This document shows, piece by piece, positions 17,729-28,068 of a stretch of DNA of 39,655 bases. The position numbers were made by a program, and so were the translations under genes. Source of the stretch: Candidatus Kuenenia stuttgartensis (GTDB lineage: Bacteria; Planctomycetota; Planctomycetia; Pirellulales; UBA1268). The notes below the pieces were generated by a model that saw only the letters and a program-made list of their open reading frames with translations, was not told where the DNA came from and did no database searches. Numbering within the stretch: the first letter of the stretch is position 1; the number at the start of each line of letters is the position of its first letter. The stretch covers positions 1 through 39,655 of the forward strand of contig CAMDDA010000007.1 in assembly GCA_945890755.1 (NCBI GenBank), given 5' to 3'.

Positions 17729-20700
17729 GTGTATAACGGCCACGTGGCCAAGAAAGCCCCACCGGATGGCGGGCGGCTGCATGGCCTGCCCGCCACGCTC
17801 GAGTCGCATCGCGGGTTCGCCGACGTGATCGCCAGCCTCCGCGCAGGGCATGGCGGGACGGTCGGCGGAACCTGGGGATCGGCGTCTGCGCTCACCGTGG
17901 CGGCGATCGCCCAGACCCTGGCCCAGACTCTCACGGAGCGCCCCGGCCCGCCCGCCCCGCTCGTCGTCGTGCTCCCACACGCCGCCGAAGCCGACGCCTT
18001 CGTCGACGACCTCGAACTCTTCACGGCCGCGCCGGCCGTGCTCCTGCCTGCGGTCGAAAGCTTCGGCGAGGAGGATGCCGCGGCCGATCCAGCCGAGTCG
18101 GTGCGGTTGGCCGTCGTGAAGCAGCTCGCGGCGATGGGATCGACGCCGTCCGAGGACAGATCCCCCGGCTTGCGCCTGGGGGCTTCCATGAAGAAGAAGC
18201 GGGGCGACGAGCGAAAGCAGGACGCCGAGCCGTCGCGTGTCATCGTCACGAGCATCCAGGCCCTGCTCGCGCCGCTCCCCGACCCACGCGACATCGCCGC
18301 CGGCACGCGGCGGCTCGCCGTCGACGGCCGGATCGACCCCGAGGAACTCGCCGACTGGCTCACGGCCCGCGGCTGGCTGCCGGCCGACGCGATCGACACG
18401 CCCGGCACGTTCGCCCGCCGCGGCGGGATCATCGATCTCTTTGCCGCCGACTGGGAGCGGCCGGTGCGGATGGAACTCTACGGCGACGAGATCGAGTCGC
18501 TCCGCACGTTCGACACCGTCTCGCAGCGAAGCGTGGCCACGCTCGAGGCGATCGACCTCACGGCGCTCGCCGCCACCGGCGGCTCGGGCCGCCGCGCCCA
18601 CTTGGCCGAGCTGTTGCCCGCAGGCTCGATCGTGGCCCTCATCGAGCCGGGTGAGCTCGCCGAAGAGGCGAAGCGGATGCACGATCGGCTGGGCGACGCC
18701 GGGCTCTTCGAGCCGGAGGACGTGTTTGCGCGGCTGCACCGGTTTGCGTCGGTGACGCTCTCCGCGATCGCTCCGTCGAGTCTCGAGGCCACCGCCGCCC
18801 TCGCCGTCGAGAGCGTAGAGCGGTTCACCGGGTCGCTCGACCGCGTGAAGGAGGAACTCGAGACCGTCGGCAAGGATCAGGAGGTGTGGGTGATTGCCCC
18901 GTCGGATGCGGAAGAGAAGCGGCTCCGCGAACTCCTCGCCGACTCGGCGCCGGCCCGCACGAAGCGGCTCCATTTCGCCCGCGGCCACCTCTCCGGCGGC
19001 TTCCGGCTCGTGCCCGAGAAGCTCGTGCTCGTGAGCAGCGCCGAACTCTTCCGTCGCGAGCACGCCCAGGCCGCACGCCCGGCGAGGCAGCGGCTCTCCC
19101 GCGCGATCGACACCTTCCTCGACCTCCATGAAGGCGACTACGTCGTGCACGTGGCCCACGGCATCGGCCGCTACAAGGGGCTCAAGCTCCTGGAGCAGCA
19201 CGGCCGCACCGAGGAGTTTCTGGAGGTCGAGTTTGCGGAGAGCACGCGGATCTACGTGCCTGCCTCGTGCATCGAGCTCGTCCAGAAATACGTGGGCGGC
19301 ACGAAGCTCGCCCCCAAGCTGGCGAAGATCGGCGGCACGCTCTGGGAGCGGCAGAAGCAGGCCGTGCAGAAGGCGGTCGCCGACATGGCCGCCGACATGA
19401 TCCGCCTCCAGGCCACGCGGGAGAGCCGACCGGGCATCGCGTTTCCGCCCGACACGCCCTGGCAGCGGGAGTTCGAGGAGTCGTTTCCGTTCGACGAGAC
19501 GCCCGACCAATTGACGGCGATCGAGGCGATCCGCGACGACATGCAGCAGCCGCGACCGATGGATCGCCTGCTCTGCGGCGACGTGGGTTTCGGCAAGACG
19601 GAGCTGGCGATGCGGGCCGCCTTCAAGGCCGTCGAGGCGGGAGCGCAGGTGGCCGTGCTCGTGCCCACCACCGTGCTCTGCGAGCAGCACCGCCGCACGT
19701 TCACGGCCCGATTCAAGGAGTTTCCGTTCGTGATTCGGTCACTCTCGCGGCTGGCGAGCACCGCGGAGGAGCGGGAGACGCTCGAGGGCCTGGCCCGGAA
19801 GAAGGTCGACATCGTCATCGGCACCCACCGGCTCGCCCAGGCCGACATCCACTTCGCCAACCTCGGGCTCGTGGTGGTCGACGAGGAACAGCGGTTCGGC
19901 GTTGACGTGAAGGAGCGGCTCAAGGCGCTGCGGTCGAGCGTGGATGTGCTCACGATGACGGCCACGCCGATCCCACGCACCCTCCACATGTCGATGCTCG
20001 GCATACGCGACATCTCCAGCCTCACCACGCCTCCGGTCAACCGGATCCCCGTCGAGACGAAGGTGGCCCGCTGGGACCAATCGCTCATCAAGAACGCCAT
20101 CGAGCGGGAGTTGGCCCGAGACGGGCAGGTGTTCTTCGTGCACAACCGGATTCACGACATCCAGAAGGTGGCGCAGAAGCTCCAAGGAATCGTTCCCGAA
20201 GCCACGATCGGGATCGCCCACGGTCGTCTCTCGGAGACGGAACTCGAGGAGGTGATGCTCTCGTTCGTGGCCGGCACCACCGACATCCTCCTCGCCACCA
20301 CCATCATCGAGAGCGGCCTCGACATCCCGCGGGCCAACACGATCTTCATCGACGAGGCCGACAACTACGGCCTCGCCGACCTGCATCAGCTCCGCGGCCG
20401 CGTGGGCCGGTCGCACCACAGGGCCTGGTGCTACCTCTTGGTGGACGAGGCGGCCCGCCTCACGAGCACCGCCGCCAAGCGGCTCCGCGCGATCCAGGAG
20501 TTTTCAAGCATGGGGGCGGGCTTCTCGCTGGCCATGCGGGATCTCGAGATCCGCGGCGCGGGCAACCTGCTCGGCACGCAGCAGAGCGGCCACATCGCCA
20601 CGGTGGGCTACGAGCTGTACTGCCGGCTCCTCGAGCAGGCGGTCCGCGGCATGAAGAAGATGCCACCTGCCGAGCCACCGGCGGTGAACGTGGACCTCCC

Positions 20701-21112
20701 CGGCGAGGCCTGGCTGCCCCGCGACTACATCCCCGACTTTCGCGCGAAGATCGACGTCTACCGCCGGCTCTCGCGGGCCTCGACGGAGAACCAGGTGGAC
20801 GATGTGGCCCGCGAGCTTGTCGATCGGTTCGGCCCACTTCCGGACGAGGCGCGGCGGCTGCTCGACTTCACGAAGCTCAAGGCGCTGGCCACGGCCCATG
20901 GCATCGACTCGATCACGCGGCATCCCGGCATGATCATGTTCGGCCACCACGACCGGGCCGCGATCGAGAAGCTCCGGCAAGCGGCGGCGAAGAAGGGCCG
21001 CGTCGTGCGGGTGGTCGATCAGAAGACCGCCGTCGTGCCCTTGCACGCCGACACCCTCGCCGATCCGAACAAGGTCTTCGCGAGCATCCGGTCGCTTCTG
21101 GAGTTGCACTGA
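17729..21112 (+). CDS. mfd: Transcription-repair coupling factor
   Basis: About 1127 residues, near the usual size. It removes RNA polymerase stalled at lesions and recruits UvrA. A UvrB-like N-terminal module ([11 protein letters not shown]) comes first. The RNA polymerase-interacting CarD-like domain is near residues 459-523 ([18 protein letters not shown]). The helicase motor follows: Walker [17 protein letters not shown] near 616, DEEQ box near 717, [30 protein letters not shown] and [11 protein letters not shown]-terminal TRCF domain ends it. Residues 144-153 ([10 protein letters not shown]) are encoded by a family B repeat, followed by a Lys-rich stretch, in a loop where Mfd proteins vary. 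GTG 17729 and GTG 17744 are both possible starts. Confidence 0.97.
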   Translation: MYNGHVAKKAPPDGGRLHGLPATLESHRGFADVIASLRAGHGGTVGGTWGSASALTVAAIAQTLAQTLTERPGPPAPLVVVLPHAAEADAFVDDLELFTAAPAVLLPAVESFGEEDAAADPAESVRLAVVKQLAAMGSTPSEDRSPGLRLGASMKKKRGDERKQDAEPSRVIVTSIQALLAPLPDPRDIAAGTRRLAVDGRIDPEELADWLTARGWLPADAIDTPGTFARRGGIIDLFAADWERPVRMELYGDEIESLRTFDTVSQRSVATLEAIDLTALAATGGSGRRAHLAELLPAGSIVALIEPGELAEEAKRMHDRLGDAGLFEPEDVFARLHRFASVTLSAIAPSSLEATAALAVESVERFTGSLDRVKEELETVGKDQEVWVIAPSDAEEKRLRELLADSAPARTKRLHFARGHLSGGFRLVPEKLVLVSSAELFRREHAQAARPARQRLSRAIDTFLDLHEGDYVVHVAHGIGRYKGLKLLEQHGRTEEFLEVEFAESTRIYVPASCIELVQKYVGGTKLAPKLAKIGGTLWERQKQAVQKAVADMAADMIRLQATRESRPGIAFPPDTPWQREFEESFPFDETPDQLTAIEAIRDDMQQPRPMDRLLCGDVGFGKTELAMRAAFKAVEAGAQVAVLVPTTVLCEQHRRTFTARFKEFPFVIRSLSRLASTAEERETLEGLARKKVDIVIGTHRLAQADIHFANLGLVVVDEEQRFGVDVKERLKALRSSVDVLTMTATPIPRTLHMSMLGIRDISSLTTPPVNRIPVETKVARWDQSLIKNAIERELARDGQVFFVHNRIHDIQKVAQKLQGIVPEATIGIAHGRLSETELEEVMLSFVAGTTDILLATTIIESGLDIPRANTIFIDEADNYGLADLHQLRGRVGRSHHRAWCYLLVDEAARLTSTAAKRLRAIQEFSSMGAGFSLAMRDLEIRGAGNLLGTQQSGHIATVGYELYCRLLEQAVRGMKKMPPAEPPAVNVDLPGEAWLPRDYIPDFRAKIDVYRRLSRASTENQVDDVARELVDRFGPLPDEARRLLDFTKLKALATAHGIDSITRHPGMIMFGHHDRAAIEKLRQAAAKKGRVVRVVDQKTAVVPLHADTLADPNKVFASIRSLLELH
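18158..18187. repeat. Family B repeat inside mfd
   Basis: GATCCCCCGGCTTGCGCC followed by TGGGGGCTTCC matches intergenic copies at 15820, 25939 and 36312. Here it starts exactly on a codon boundary and keeps mfd open, encoding [10 protein letters not shown]. Confidence 0.88.
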
Positions 21113-21329
21113 TCCCTGGCCGGAGGAGAGGATAGCCCGGTCAATGGCACTTCGGCCACGGTCTTCCGGCTGATGAGCGACTCGTGAGCCTCGGGAGGAG
21201 CGGCCCGGGCGTCCAGAGTGGGTTTCTCGAAACGCCCCGCACCCGCTTCGGTGGCGTTTTTCTCGCGTCTACACAGACCGCGTCCCAGTTCGCAGTTCCC
21301 CGACATGCGTGGGTCGCGCCCGGCACCGC
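21113..21329. other. Gap downstream of mfd, no gene seen
   Basis: Short frames on both strands occur but none shows a recognisable family, a ribosome binding site or a membrane segment. It may be the decayed end of the insertion sequence remnant that follows. Confidence 0.5.
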
Positions 21330-21545
21330 TCAGAGCCTGTTGTGGATGTCGATCGCGGGCAGTTCGTCTATCCGTCGCTTGAAAGACGTCGCGATCGTCA
21401 TGGACCTGGATGAGCTCGTACCAGTCGGTCGGAGCGCCCCGAGCGGCTGCGATTGGTGGCGGCTCGAGCGGAAACTCCTCCCCGACACTCGCCATCAGCT
21501 TGGCCCAGGCAATCCGTGACGTGTCGTGGGAGCGGGGCTTTTGAT
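21330..21545 (-). pseudogene. Decayed C-terminus of an IS91-like transposase
   Basis: On the minus strand, DTSRIAWAKLMASVGEEF, then PPPIAAARGAPTDWYELIQ and VHDDRDVFQA follow one another. They match, from memory, the end of IS91-family transposases, which normally have a Cys-rich zinc-binding segment between EEFPLE and the PPP motif. That segment is missing here. The true ending DELPAIDIHNRL with its stop (21330-21332) is in a different frame, so a frameshift is also present. No N-terminal catalytic half is found. It is a dead remnant. Confidence 0.55.
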
Positions 21546-21616
21546 TCGGATTCGCGTCACAACAGCCTCCCGTGGCATGCTCGCCCGCCGTATGTCCACC
21601 GATCGCATACCCGCCA

Positions 21617-21687
21617 AGGAAATCGGGGGCGGGAGCGAATTTCTGCCTTCCGCTGCCGAAAATAGCTCCCGTCCCCGATTGTCCCCG
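21617..21687. repeat. Family C inverted repeat
   Basis: AAATCGGGGGCGGGAGCGAA (from 21620) and the right arm AATAGCTCCCGTCCCCGATT (from 21661) are nearly perfect inverted copies around a short loop. The second copy, at 24319-24386, keeps the right arm. Such hairpins resemble those mobilised by REP-associated Y1 transposases, though no such gene is in the window. Confidence 0.7.
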
Positions 21688-21710
21688 TGTCCTGGGGGGA
21701 CGGCGGCCGC

Positions 21711-22346
21711 TCACTCCGCCGGCACGGTGCCAAACTGCCGGTCACCGGCGTCACCCAGGCCCGGGACGATGGAACCGGCCTGGTTGAGCCCGTCGTCGAG
21801 CGCCGCCACATAAATCGCCACGTCGGGGATCGCCTGGGCGAGCGTCTCCACTCCCTGCGGCGAGGCGATCAGCGCCAGGAACAAAAGCCGGGGGATGCCG
21901 ACGGACCGGAGAATCTCGCAGGTCCGCACGGCCGAGCCACCGGTGGCGAGCATCGGGTCGACGACGATCGCCACGCTGGCGTCGAGCTTCTTAGGCAGCT
22001 TGTTGTAGTACTCCTTCGGCTGAAGTGTGGCCTCGTCGCGATACAGCCCCACGTGCCAGACCTCGGCGTCGGGGATCAACTCCAGGAGACCGTCGGCCAT
22101 CCCCAGCCCCGCCCGGAGGATCGGCACGATCGCGATCCGGTCGGCGAGCATGCGGCCGGCCGCTTCGCCCAACGGCGTCGGCGCCCGCACACGGTGGGTC
22201 GGCAGGCCGGCGGTCGCTTCCACGGCCACCAGCGCCGCCAACTGCCGCACGACCCGGCGAAACTCCGACGGCTGGGTGGCGGGATTGCGGAGAGTGCACA
22301 CATGGTGGGCGACGAGCGGATGTGTCGAGACGTGCACGGATTGCAT
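21711..22346 (-). CDS. upp: Uracil phosphoribosyltransferase
   Basis: 211 residues, matching the family. It converts uracil and PRPP to UMP in pyrimidine salvage. Visible are IAIVPILRAGLGMADGLL, the YRDEATLQPKEYYNKLP region, the PRPP-binding loop IVVDPMLATGGSA around D130, and the terminal GLGDAGDRQFGT, typical of Upp. ATG 22346 is the natural start. It lies in a region that otherwise looks accessory, yet its own sequence is intact. Confidence 0.96.
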   Translation of the reverse strand: MQSVHVSTHPLVAHHVCTLRNPATQPSEFRRVVRQLAALVAVEATAGLPTHRVRAPTPLGEAAGRMLADRIAIVPILRAGLGMADGLLELIPDAEVWHVGLYRDEATLQPKEYYNKLPKKLDASVAIVVDPMLATGGSAVRTCEILRSVGIPRLLFLALIASPQGVETLAQAIPDVAIYVAALDDGLNQAGSIVPGLGDAGDRQFGTVPAE

Positions 22347-22379
22347 GACAGATTCGGCCCGGGGACGGATCTGCCGGGC

Positions 22380-22500
22380 AGCATACGGGGCAGGTCAAGA
22401 CCTCCGGGCACCTTCTGCACCTCATCGAGGATGATCGGGCGATCCAGTTCGGCCGCCGGACGGCAGAAACGCTCAAACTCGCTGCTCAACCTCGCTGCTC
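22380..22500 (-). pseudogene. Fragment of an AAA_14/DUF4143-type ATPase
   Basis: The minus frame reads SSEFERFCRPAAELDRP, then IILDEVQKVPGGL. IILDEVQKVP is the Walker B-type motif of AAA_14 ATPases usually paired with DUF4143. Walker A and the remaining domain are absent and the frame runs on into unrelated sequence before upp. It is a small remnant, so the family call rests on one motif. Confidence 0.45.
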
Positions 22501-22527
22501 AAGGGCAGTCCGTCAGACGGGAGAGCG

Positions 22528-22965
22528 TCAGCCGGGCTCATCTTGCCGATCCGGGGCGATACCCGCGGAGACGTGGGTCGTCGCGCCGCGCGGCTCCAGC
22601 TGAAAAATCTGCACCACCGTGCCGCTCGTGAACGCGTGGACGATCGCCCCGGTGGCTGGCTCCACCACCACGGCAGCCTCCCGAACCTTACGGCCGGTCA
22701 GACGCTGAATCTCCTTTCGCAGTTCGTCGCACGACACCGCGAACAACGCCCGGTGATACTGCTCGACCTTCGCCGCCCCCGACTCGGTGCTCGCCAAAAT
22801 CTTCTCCGCGGGAGTCAATGCTTCGTGCAGCGTGAGCACGACCGTTTCATCGCTGGCCACGACGGTCACAGCTTTGGGCGTGTGTCCGGTGCGTTCCGCC
22901 TGCATCGCCATGGCGATTTGGGCGAGTTCTTTGGACAGTTGCGGTGACGACAACGGCGCGTTCAT
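22528..22965 (-). CDS. DUF2294 (MpsC-family) protein
   Basis: 145 residues. The sequence PKAVTVVASDETVVLTLHEA, then LTPAEKILASTESGAAKVEQ and LRKEIQRLTGRKV, matches the DUF2294 domain, which Pfam names after MpsC of a Na+-translocating membrane-potential system. The fold is a small alpha/beta domain; no membrane helix or signal is present, so it is soluble. The N-terminus is short and helical, and the tail (from about residue 115) departs from the family. No MpsA or MpsB partner is near, so the biochemical role here is unknown. Possible neighbours in function are the AraC-type gene upstream on the same strand, 74 bases away. Confidence 0.75.
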   Translation of the reverse strand: MNAPLSSPQLSKELAQIAMAMQAERTGHTPKAVTVVASDETVVLTLHEALTPAEKILASTESGAAKVEQYHRALFAVSCDELRKEIQRLTGRKVREAAVVVEPATGAIVHAFTSGTVVQIFQLEPRGATTHVSAGIAPDRQDEPG

Positions 22966-23039
22966 GGTTTGGCCTCGGGTTGTTCGACTCGGTCCACCGC
23001 TGCTCGCCGAGCGTCAACCCGACAGCACCGCATCATACG

Positions 23040-23900
23040 TCACCCGACCATCCGCCGGTGCAGAATGCGAAACTGCAGGGGCGACATTCCGGTCAGACCG
23101 CTGAACAGACGGGTGAAATGACTCTGGGAAGCGAAGCCGAGTTCCAGCGCGATGCCAGACAACCGATCTTCGTTCGTCTGGAGCAGAGCGAACGATGCTG
23201 CGATCCGCCGCGCGTTGAGGAACCGGTTCAAACTCAGGCCGGCGGAGTTGCGGAACTTTCGGGCGAAATGCCCCGGAGAAAGCTGGACACTCGCAGCCAT
23301 CGATGCGACGGACGGCGGCACCACGAGGTGCGCGTCGATCGTGGCGACGAGCTGCCGCATGATGGCCGGCGTGAAGACGCTCCCATCCTTCTCCCAGTCC
23401 GGGGCTTCCGCGCCGCTGATCGCACACAGCCGGAGCACGACCTGCCGGGCCGCGATGTCGTCGCCAAGATCCTCCCCCACCTGACGGCCGGCGTGTGTCA
23501 GCGACAACCGCAGCAGGCTTGCTTCCAGCAACGCGTCGCGAAAGTTGAGGACCGTGCGAAACTCACCCGCGAACTCCTTTCCTTCGGCGGCGCAGACGGC
23601 ACGGATTTGCCGGTCGGGGACGATGAGCTCGTAGGCCAGGAAGCCATTCGTCGACGTGATGGCCATGCTGTGCACGTGCTGATCGCAGGGAAAGAAGCCG
23701 ACGCATCCGGGCACCATGTGGCTCGTCGCCGTGGCCCCGCCACACTCCCAGCTGACGTCCGCATCGCCATTCGTCGTCAGCAAGACGTGGTGGGCGACGT
23801 GACGACGCTCGTGCAAATCGAACACACGAGGCGGACGCACATTGAGCCAATGAGCGAGCCAGGACAGGTGCGGATAAGGCGAACAGCACTCTTCGTCCAT
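23040..23900 (-). CDS. AraC-family transcriptional regulator
   Basis: About 286 residues from ATG 23900, which has AAGGGG 9 bases upstream; the frame is open further upstream. The N-terminal half is a beta-rich, cupin-like sensor (VLLTTNGDADVSWECGG, GCVGFFPCDQHVHSM). The C-terminal part has the two helix-turn-helix units: SVASMAASVQLSPGHFARKF and RLSGIALELGFASQSHFTRLF, followed by the family signature GMSPLQFR. It binds DNA and probably senses a small ligand. Candidate targets are the divergent 61-residue gene at 24096 and the DUF2294 gene. Local composition is slightly less GC-biased than neighbours, which could indicate transfer, but I did not measure it. Confidence 0.93.
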   Translation of the reverse strand: MDEECCSPYPHLSWLAHWLNVRPPRVFDLHERRHVAHHVLLTTNGDADVSWECGGATATSHMVPGCVGFFPCDQHVHSMAITSTNGFLAYELIVPDRQIRAVCAAEGKEFAGEFRTVLNFRDALLEASLLRLSLTHAGRQVGEDLGDDIAARQVVLRLCAISGAEAPDWEKDGSVFTPAIMRQLVATIDAHLVVPPSVASMAASVQLSPGHFARKFRNSAGLSLNRFLNARRIAASFALLQTNEDRLSGIALELGFASQSHFTRLFSGLTGMSPLQFRILHRRMVG

Positions 23901-24054
23901 CACGCATCCCCTTGGCCGAAGATGAAGAACCGCAAGCCGGTAGCATACGCCGGGCGGGAAGAGTTGATCCATCACAGACGACGGTGCGCATGCTGGTCGC
24001 GCAGGTCTGGTGAAAGACGCGGCAGGATCAGCTGGATACTCTGACACTCGTGCC

Positions 24055-24067
24055 ACACACGATGTGT
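24055..24067. promoter_or_regulatory. Short dyad in the AraC/small-gene divergent gap
   Basis: ACACA-CGA-TGTGT is a perfect 5-base inverted repeat 29 bases upstream of the 61-residue gene. Its location suits an operator, but an arm this short can arise by chance. Confidence 0.25.
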
Positions 24068-24095
24068 CGGCTGCCACGATCTCAAGGAGGCCGCC

Positions 24096-24281
24096 ATGAC
24101 CAACCATGAACACACCACGACCACAACCCTCGCCCTCTTCACGCTGGCGGAAATCAAGGCCGCAGCGAAAGCCTTCGACCAAGGCGACGTCAACGTGCTC
24201 GACACGCTGGATGTGATCCACGCCGAACTGGATGCATTCCGGGCAGCGGCTTTCGGTCGTGGCCGCCGCGAGGCAGCCTGA
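24096..24281 (+). CDS. Small protein of unknown function, divergent from AraC regulator
   Basis: 61 residues, MTNHEHTTTTTLALFTLAEI at the start. An excellent ribosome binding site (AAGGAGG, 5 bases before ATG) supports translation. After a Thr-rich start, the protein is two amphipathic helices: LAEIKAAAKAFDQGDVNVLDTLDVIHAELDAFR. It has no signal peptide or membrane segment. Similar LAEIKAA.KAFD.G..N proteins occur in other bacteria as far as I recall, but no function is known. The divergent arrangement with the AraC-type gene suggests shared control. Confidence 0.7.
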   Translation: MTNHEHTTTTTLALFTLAEIKAAAKAFDQGDVNVLDTLDVIHAELDAFRAAAFGRGRREAA

Positions 24282-24318
24282 CCTCGCAGGTCAGACAGCA
24301 CCCGGGAGCGGTCGAACG

Positions 24319-24386
24319 CGGATTTCTCCCTCAATAACGCTGCACTACCGAACGGCAGCGAAATCCGCTCCCGTCTCCGATTTCTC
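24319..24386. repeat. Family C repeat, second copy
   Basis: GCGGATTTC at 24319 pairs with GAAATCCGC at 24360, and the long arm GAAATCCGCTCCCGTCTCCG continues to 24386. It corresponds to the right arm of the copy at 21661-21680. The two copies bracket about 2.7 kb. Confidence 0.65.
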
Positions 24387-24445
24387 GGCATTGCGGCGGC
24401 GGGGATGGGCTCCTAGAGTCCCGCCCCTCCACTGCGGCCGCACAG

Positions 24446-25900
24446 ATGCACGCCTTGCTTCCACGCCCGCTCCCGCTCCCGCTCCGGCACCTCGCCGTCG
24501 CGATCGCCGTCGGCTGCGCGTTCGTCGGGGGCCTCGGCAGCGCTTCCGCCCAAGACGTCGATCCGCGGCAGGCGATCCGCCCGGGCCTCGCGCCCAATGT
24601 TCCCGAGGCCATATCGCGGCCAGCCGATTGGCCGACGGCGACGAAGCCGGCCGATTCCAATGCGACGACGGCTACCGAAAAGAAGGGGCTGGTAGCGACC
24701 GACCTCTTTCGCGATGCCGTGGACAAAGACAAGCACGTGCTCTCGAGCATCCGCGCCACGCCCGGGGCGCCGCTGACGCTGCCGGCAGCCGCCACCGCTC
24801 CGGCCGGCCCGGCCGCCGACGCCGGCGTGATCCAGACCGCCTTCGAGCAGGCCGCCTCCGAGCAGACGGCGGGGGGCGGTTCGCCGCCCCTCGCGCCACA
24901 GGCCGTGTCGCTGGAGACCGCGCTCGTGGTGGCCCGCGTGGGACCGGAAGTGGTGCTTGAAAGCGACCTGCTCACACCCAAGGCCCTCGACTGGCTCGAC
25001 ACCGTCTCGCCGAATCTCAAGCCGGAGCAGGTGCGGGAGCTGAAGCTCCAGATCTGCAAGCAGGTGATCGATCAGCACATCGAGACACTGCTCGTGTATG
25101 TCGACGCCTGCCGCGAGATCCCCGAAGACAAGCTGCCCGAGATCCGCAAGAACGTCGACAAGGCCTTCGACGAGCAATTCCTGCCGAAGCTCATGCAGGA
25201 GTCGAAGGCCGCCAACACGATCGAATACGAGCAGTCATTGCGGGCCAAAGGACAGTCGCTCGACCGGATGCGGAAGATGTTCTTCGAGCGGGGCATCGCC
25301 CAGGAGTGGATGCGGAAGAACGCCGGCGCCGACGGCGAGATCCCGCACGCCGACATGATCGCCTGGTATCAAAACCATCTCGCCGACTATGACTATCCCG
25401 CCAAGGCCCGCTTCGAGGCGCTCACCGTGAAGGACGGCCTCAAGCGGTCGCGACAGCAGGCCTGGCAGATGCTCGCCGAGATGGGCAACGAGGTGCTCGC
25501 CGGCCGTTCACTCGCCGAGGTGGCCAAGGCCAAGTCGGAAGGCCCGACCGCCGCCAGCGGGGGCGAGTTCGACTGGACGACGAAGGGCAGTCTCTCATCG
25601 CCGGTGCTCGACGAGGCCATCTTCTCGCTGCCCGTCGGCCAACTCAGCACGATCCTCGCCGACGAAAACGCCCTGCATATCGTCCGCGTGACCGAGCGGA
25701 AGGAGGCGGGCCGCATTTCGTTCGTCGAGGCGCAGGTGGACATCCGCAACAAGCTCCACGAGGAACGGCGGCAAAGGCAGGTCGACGACTACCTGGCGCG
25801 GCTTCGGGAGCGAACCCCCGTGTGGACGATCTTCGAGGGCCAGCCGGCGGACGCCGTAACCGCCGCCCGCCCGACGACCGACAACCCCGTCCGCCGCTAA
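24446..25900 (+). CDS. SurA/PpiC-like peptidyl-prolyl isomerase, periplasmic
   Basis: About 484 residues with a signal peptide ending near SASAQ (residue about 35). A long Pro/Ala-rich and helical N-terminal chaperone section follows, then from about residue 300 a parvulin-type PpiC domain: SLAEVAKAKSEGPTAASGGE, then LDEAIFSLPVGQLSTIL and ALHIVRVTERKEAG. The layout resembles SurA with one isomerase domain. It probably helps fold secreted and outer-membrane proteins. The gene is single; the spacer after it holds family B repeats. Confidence 0.9.
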   Translation: MHALLPRPLPLPLRHLAVAIAVGCAFVGGLGSASAQDVDPRQAIRPGLAPNVPEAISRPADWPTATKPADSNATTATEKKGLVATDLFRDAVDKDKHVLSSIRATPGAPLTLPAAATAPAGPAADAGVIQTAFEQAASEQTAGGGSPPLAPQAVSLETALVVARVGPEVVLESDLLTPKALDWLDTVSPNLKPEQVRELKLQICKQVIDQHIETLLVYVDACREIPEDKLPEIRKNVDKAFDEQFLPKLMQESKAANTIEYEQSLRAKGQSLDRMRKMFFERGIAQEWMRKNAGADGEIPHADMIAWYQNHLADYDYPAKARFEALTVKDGLKRSRQQAWQMLAEMGNEVLAGRSLAEVAKAKSEGPTAASGGEFDWTTKGSLSSPVLDEAIFSLPVGQLSTILADENALHIVRVTERKEAGRISFVEAQVDIRNKLHEERRQRQVDDYLARLRERTPVWTIFEGQPADAVTAARPTTDNPVRR

Positions 25901-25910
25901 AATCGCTCCG

Positions 25911-25967
25911 AGCCCTGAGCGAGGGATAACGACACACGATCCCCCGGCTCGCGCCTGGGGGCTTCTG
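25911..25967. repeat. Family B repeat between ppiC-like gene and gltA
   Basis: AGCCCTGAGCGAGGGAT at 25911 is a shortened forward unit; GATCCCCCGGCTCGCGCC at 25938 with TGGGGGCTTC is the inverted unit. The inverted unit can form a GC-rich hairpin and may terminate the upstream gene. Confidence 0.8.
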
Positions 25968-26121
25968 TGGGGGCGAGCCGGCGTCACTTTCAAACAGTTG
26001 CCGGCCTACGCCCTAGGCTGACGCATCCTCGTTGCCGGACCCAGCGGCGCGGGCTAAGCTTCGTCATTTATATCGACGGGCTGTTCTGGCGCCTGTCCTG
26101 CCCGCGTCCGGAGACTGCACC

Positions 26122-27477
<1,356 letters not shown>

Positions 27478-27480
27478 ACG

Positions 27481-27553
27481 GTAGGCCCGTTGCTCCGCCA
27501 ACGGGCTCGCCCGTCACGGAGTGACGGGCCTACGGGAGAGTGACGGGCCTACG
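27481..27553. repeat. Family A repeat between gltA and tadA
   Basis: GTAGGCCCGTTGCTCCGCC at 27481, then CCCGTCACGGAGTGACGGG and a partial copy GTGACGGGCCTACG at 27540-27553. The two genes converge here, so the hairpins could terminate both. Confidence 0.85.
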
Positions 27554-27555
27554 AG

Positions 27556-28068
27556 TCACCGTTTGCCGCGGAAGAACTCGGTGAGGATGCGGCCGCAGTC
27601 GTCCGCGAGCACTCGACCGACGTGCTCCACGCGGTGGTTGAGCCGTGCGTCATCGAACAGCCGGTAAAGCGATTCGACGGCACCCGCCTTCGGATCGGCC
27701 GCTCCCCAGACCACCCGGGGCACCCGGGCCTGGAGAATCGCGCCGGCGCACATCGGGCAGGGCTCGAGCGTGACGTAAAGCGTGCAGTTTTCCAGCCGCC
27801 AGGAGCCGAGCTGGGCCGCCGCCTGGGTGACCGCGATCATCTCCGCGTGGGCCGTCGGGTCGGAGAGCTGCTCCCGCTGATTGTGGGCGCTGGCGATCAC
27901 GCGACCGGCCGCCACCACGATCGCGCCCACGGGCACCTCGTCTTCGGCCGCGGCAGCCCGGGCCTCCTCCAGCGCCAGCCGCATCCAGCGCTCGTCGGGC
28001 CGAGCCCCGGGCAGGACGAGAGCGGTGTCGTCGAGCGGAAAGTCGGCGGGGTCGAAGGCGTCGGTCAT
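27556..28068 (-). CDS. tadA: tRNA-specific adenosine deaminase
   Basis: 170 residues. It deaminates the wobble adenosine of tRNA-Arg(ACG) to inosine. The zinc site is plain: TAHAEM (H74, catalytic E76) and [11 protein letters not shown] (C104, C107). VPVGAIVV and the C-terminal [17 protein letters not shown] and EFFRGKR fit TadA better than a general cytidine deaminase. About 25 residues precede the core. Its final codon is three bases from the family A repeat. Confidence 0.95.
   Translation of the reverse strand: MTDAFDPADFPLDDTALVLPGARPDERWMRLALEEARAAAAEDEVPVGAIVVAAGRVIASAHNQREQLSDPTAHAEMIAVTQAAAQLGSWRLENCTLYVTLEPCPMCAGAILQARVPRVVWGAADPKAGAVESLYRLFDDARLNHRVEHVGRVLADDCGRILTEFFRGKR

Noticed and set aside
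16493-19690. Open frame of 1065 codons on the minus strand across ilvB and mfd
   Set aside because: It lies out of frame with ilvB and antisense to mfd, is rich in Arg, Gly and Pro without any family motif, and results from GC-rich codon bias.
21184-21519. Open frame of 111 codons on the plus strand after mfd
   Set aside because: It is antisense to the transposase remnant, which explains the sequence better.
24413-25177. Open frame of 254 codons antisense to the ppiC-like gene
   Set aside because: No motif; the plus-strand gene has a signal peptide and a PpiC domain.
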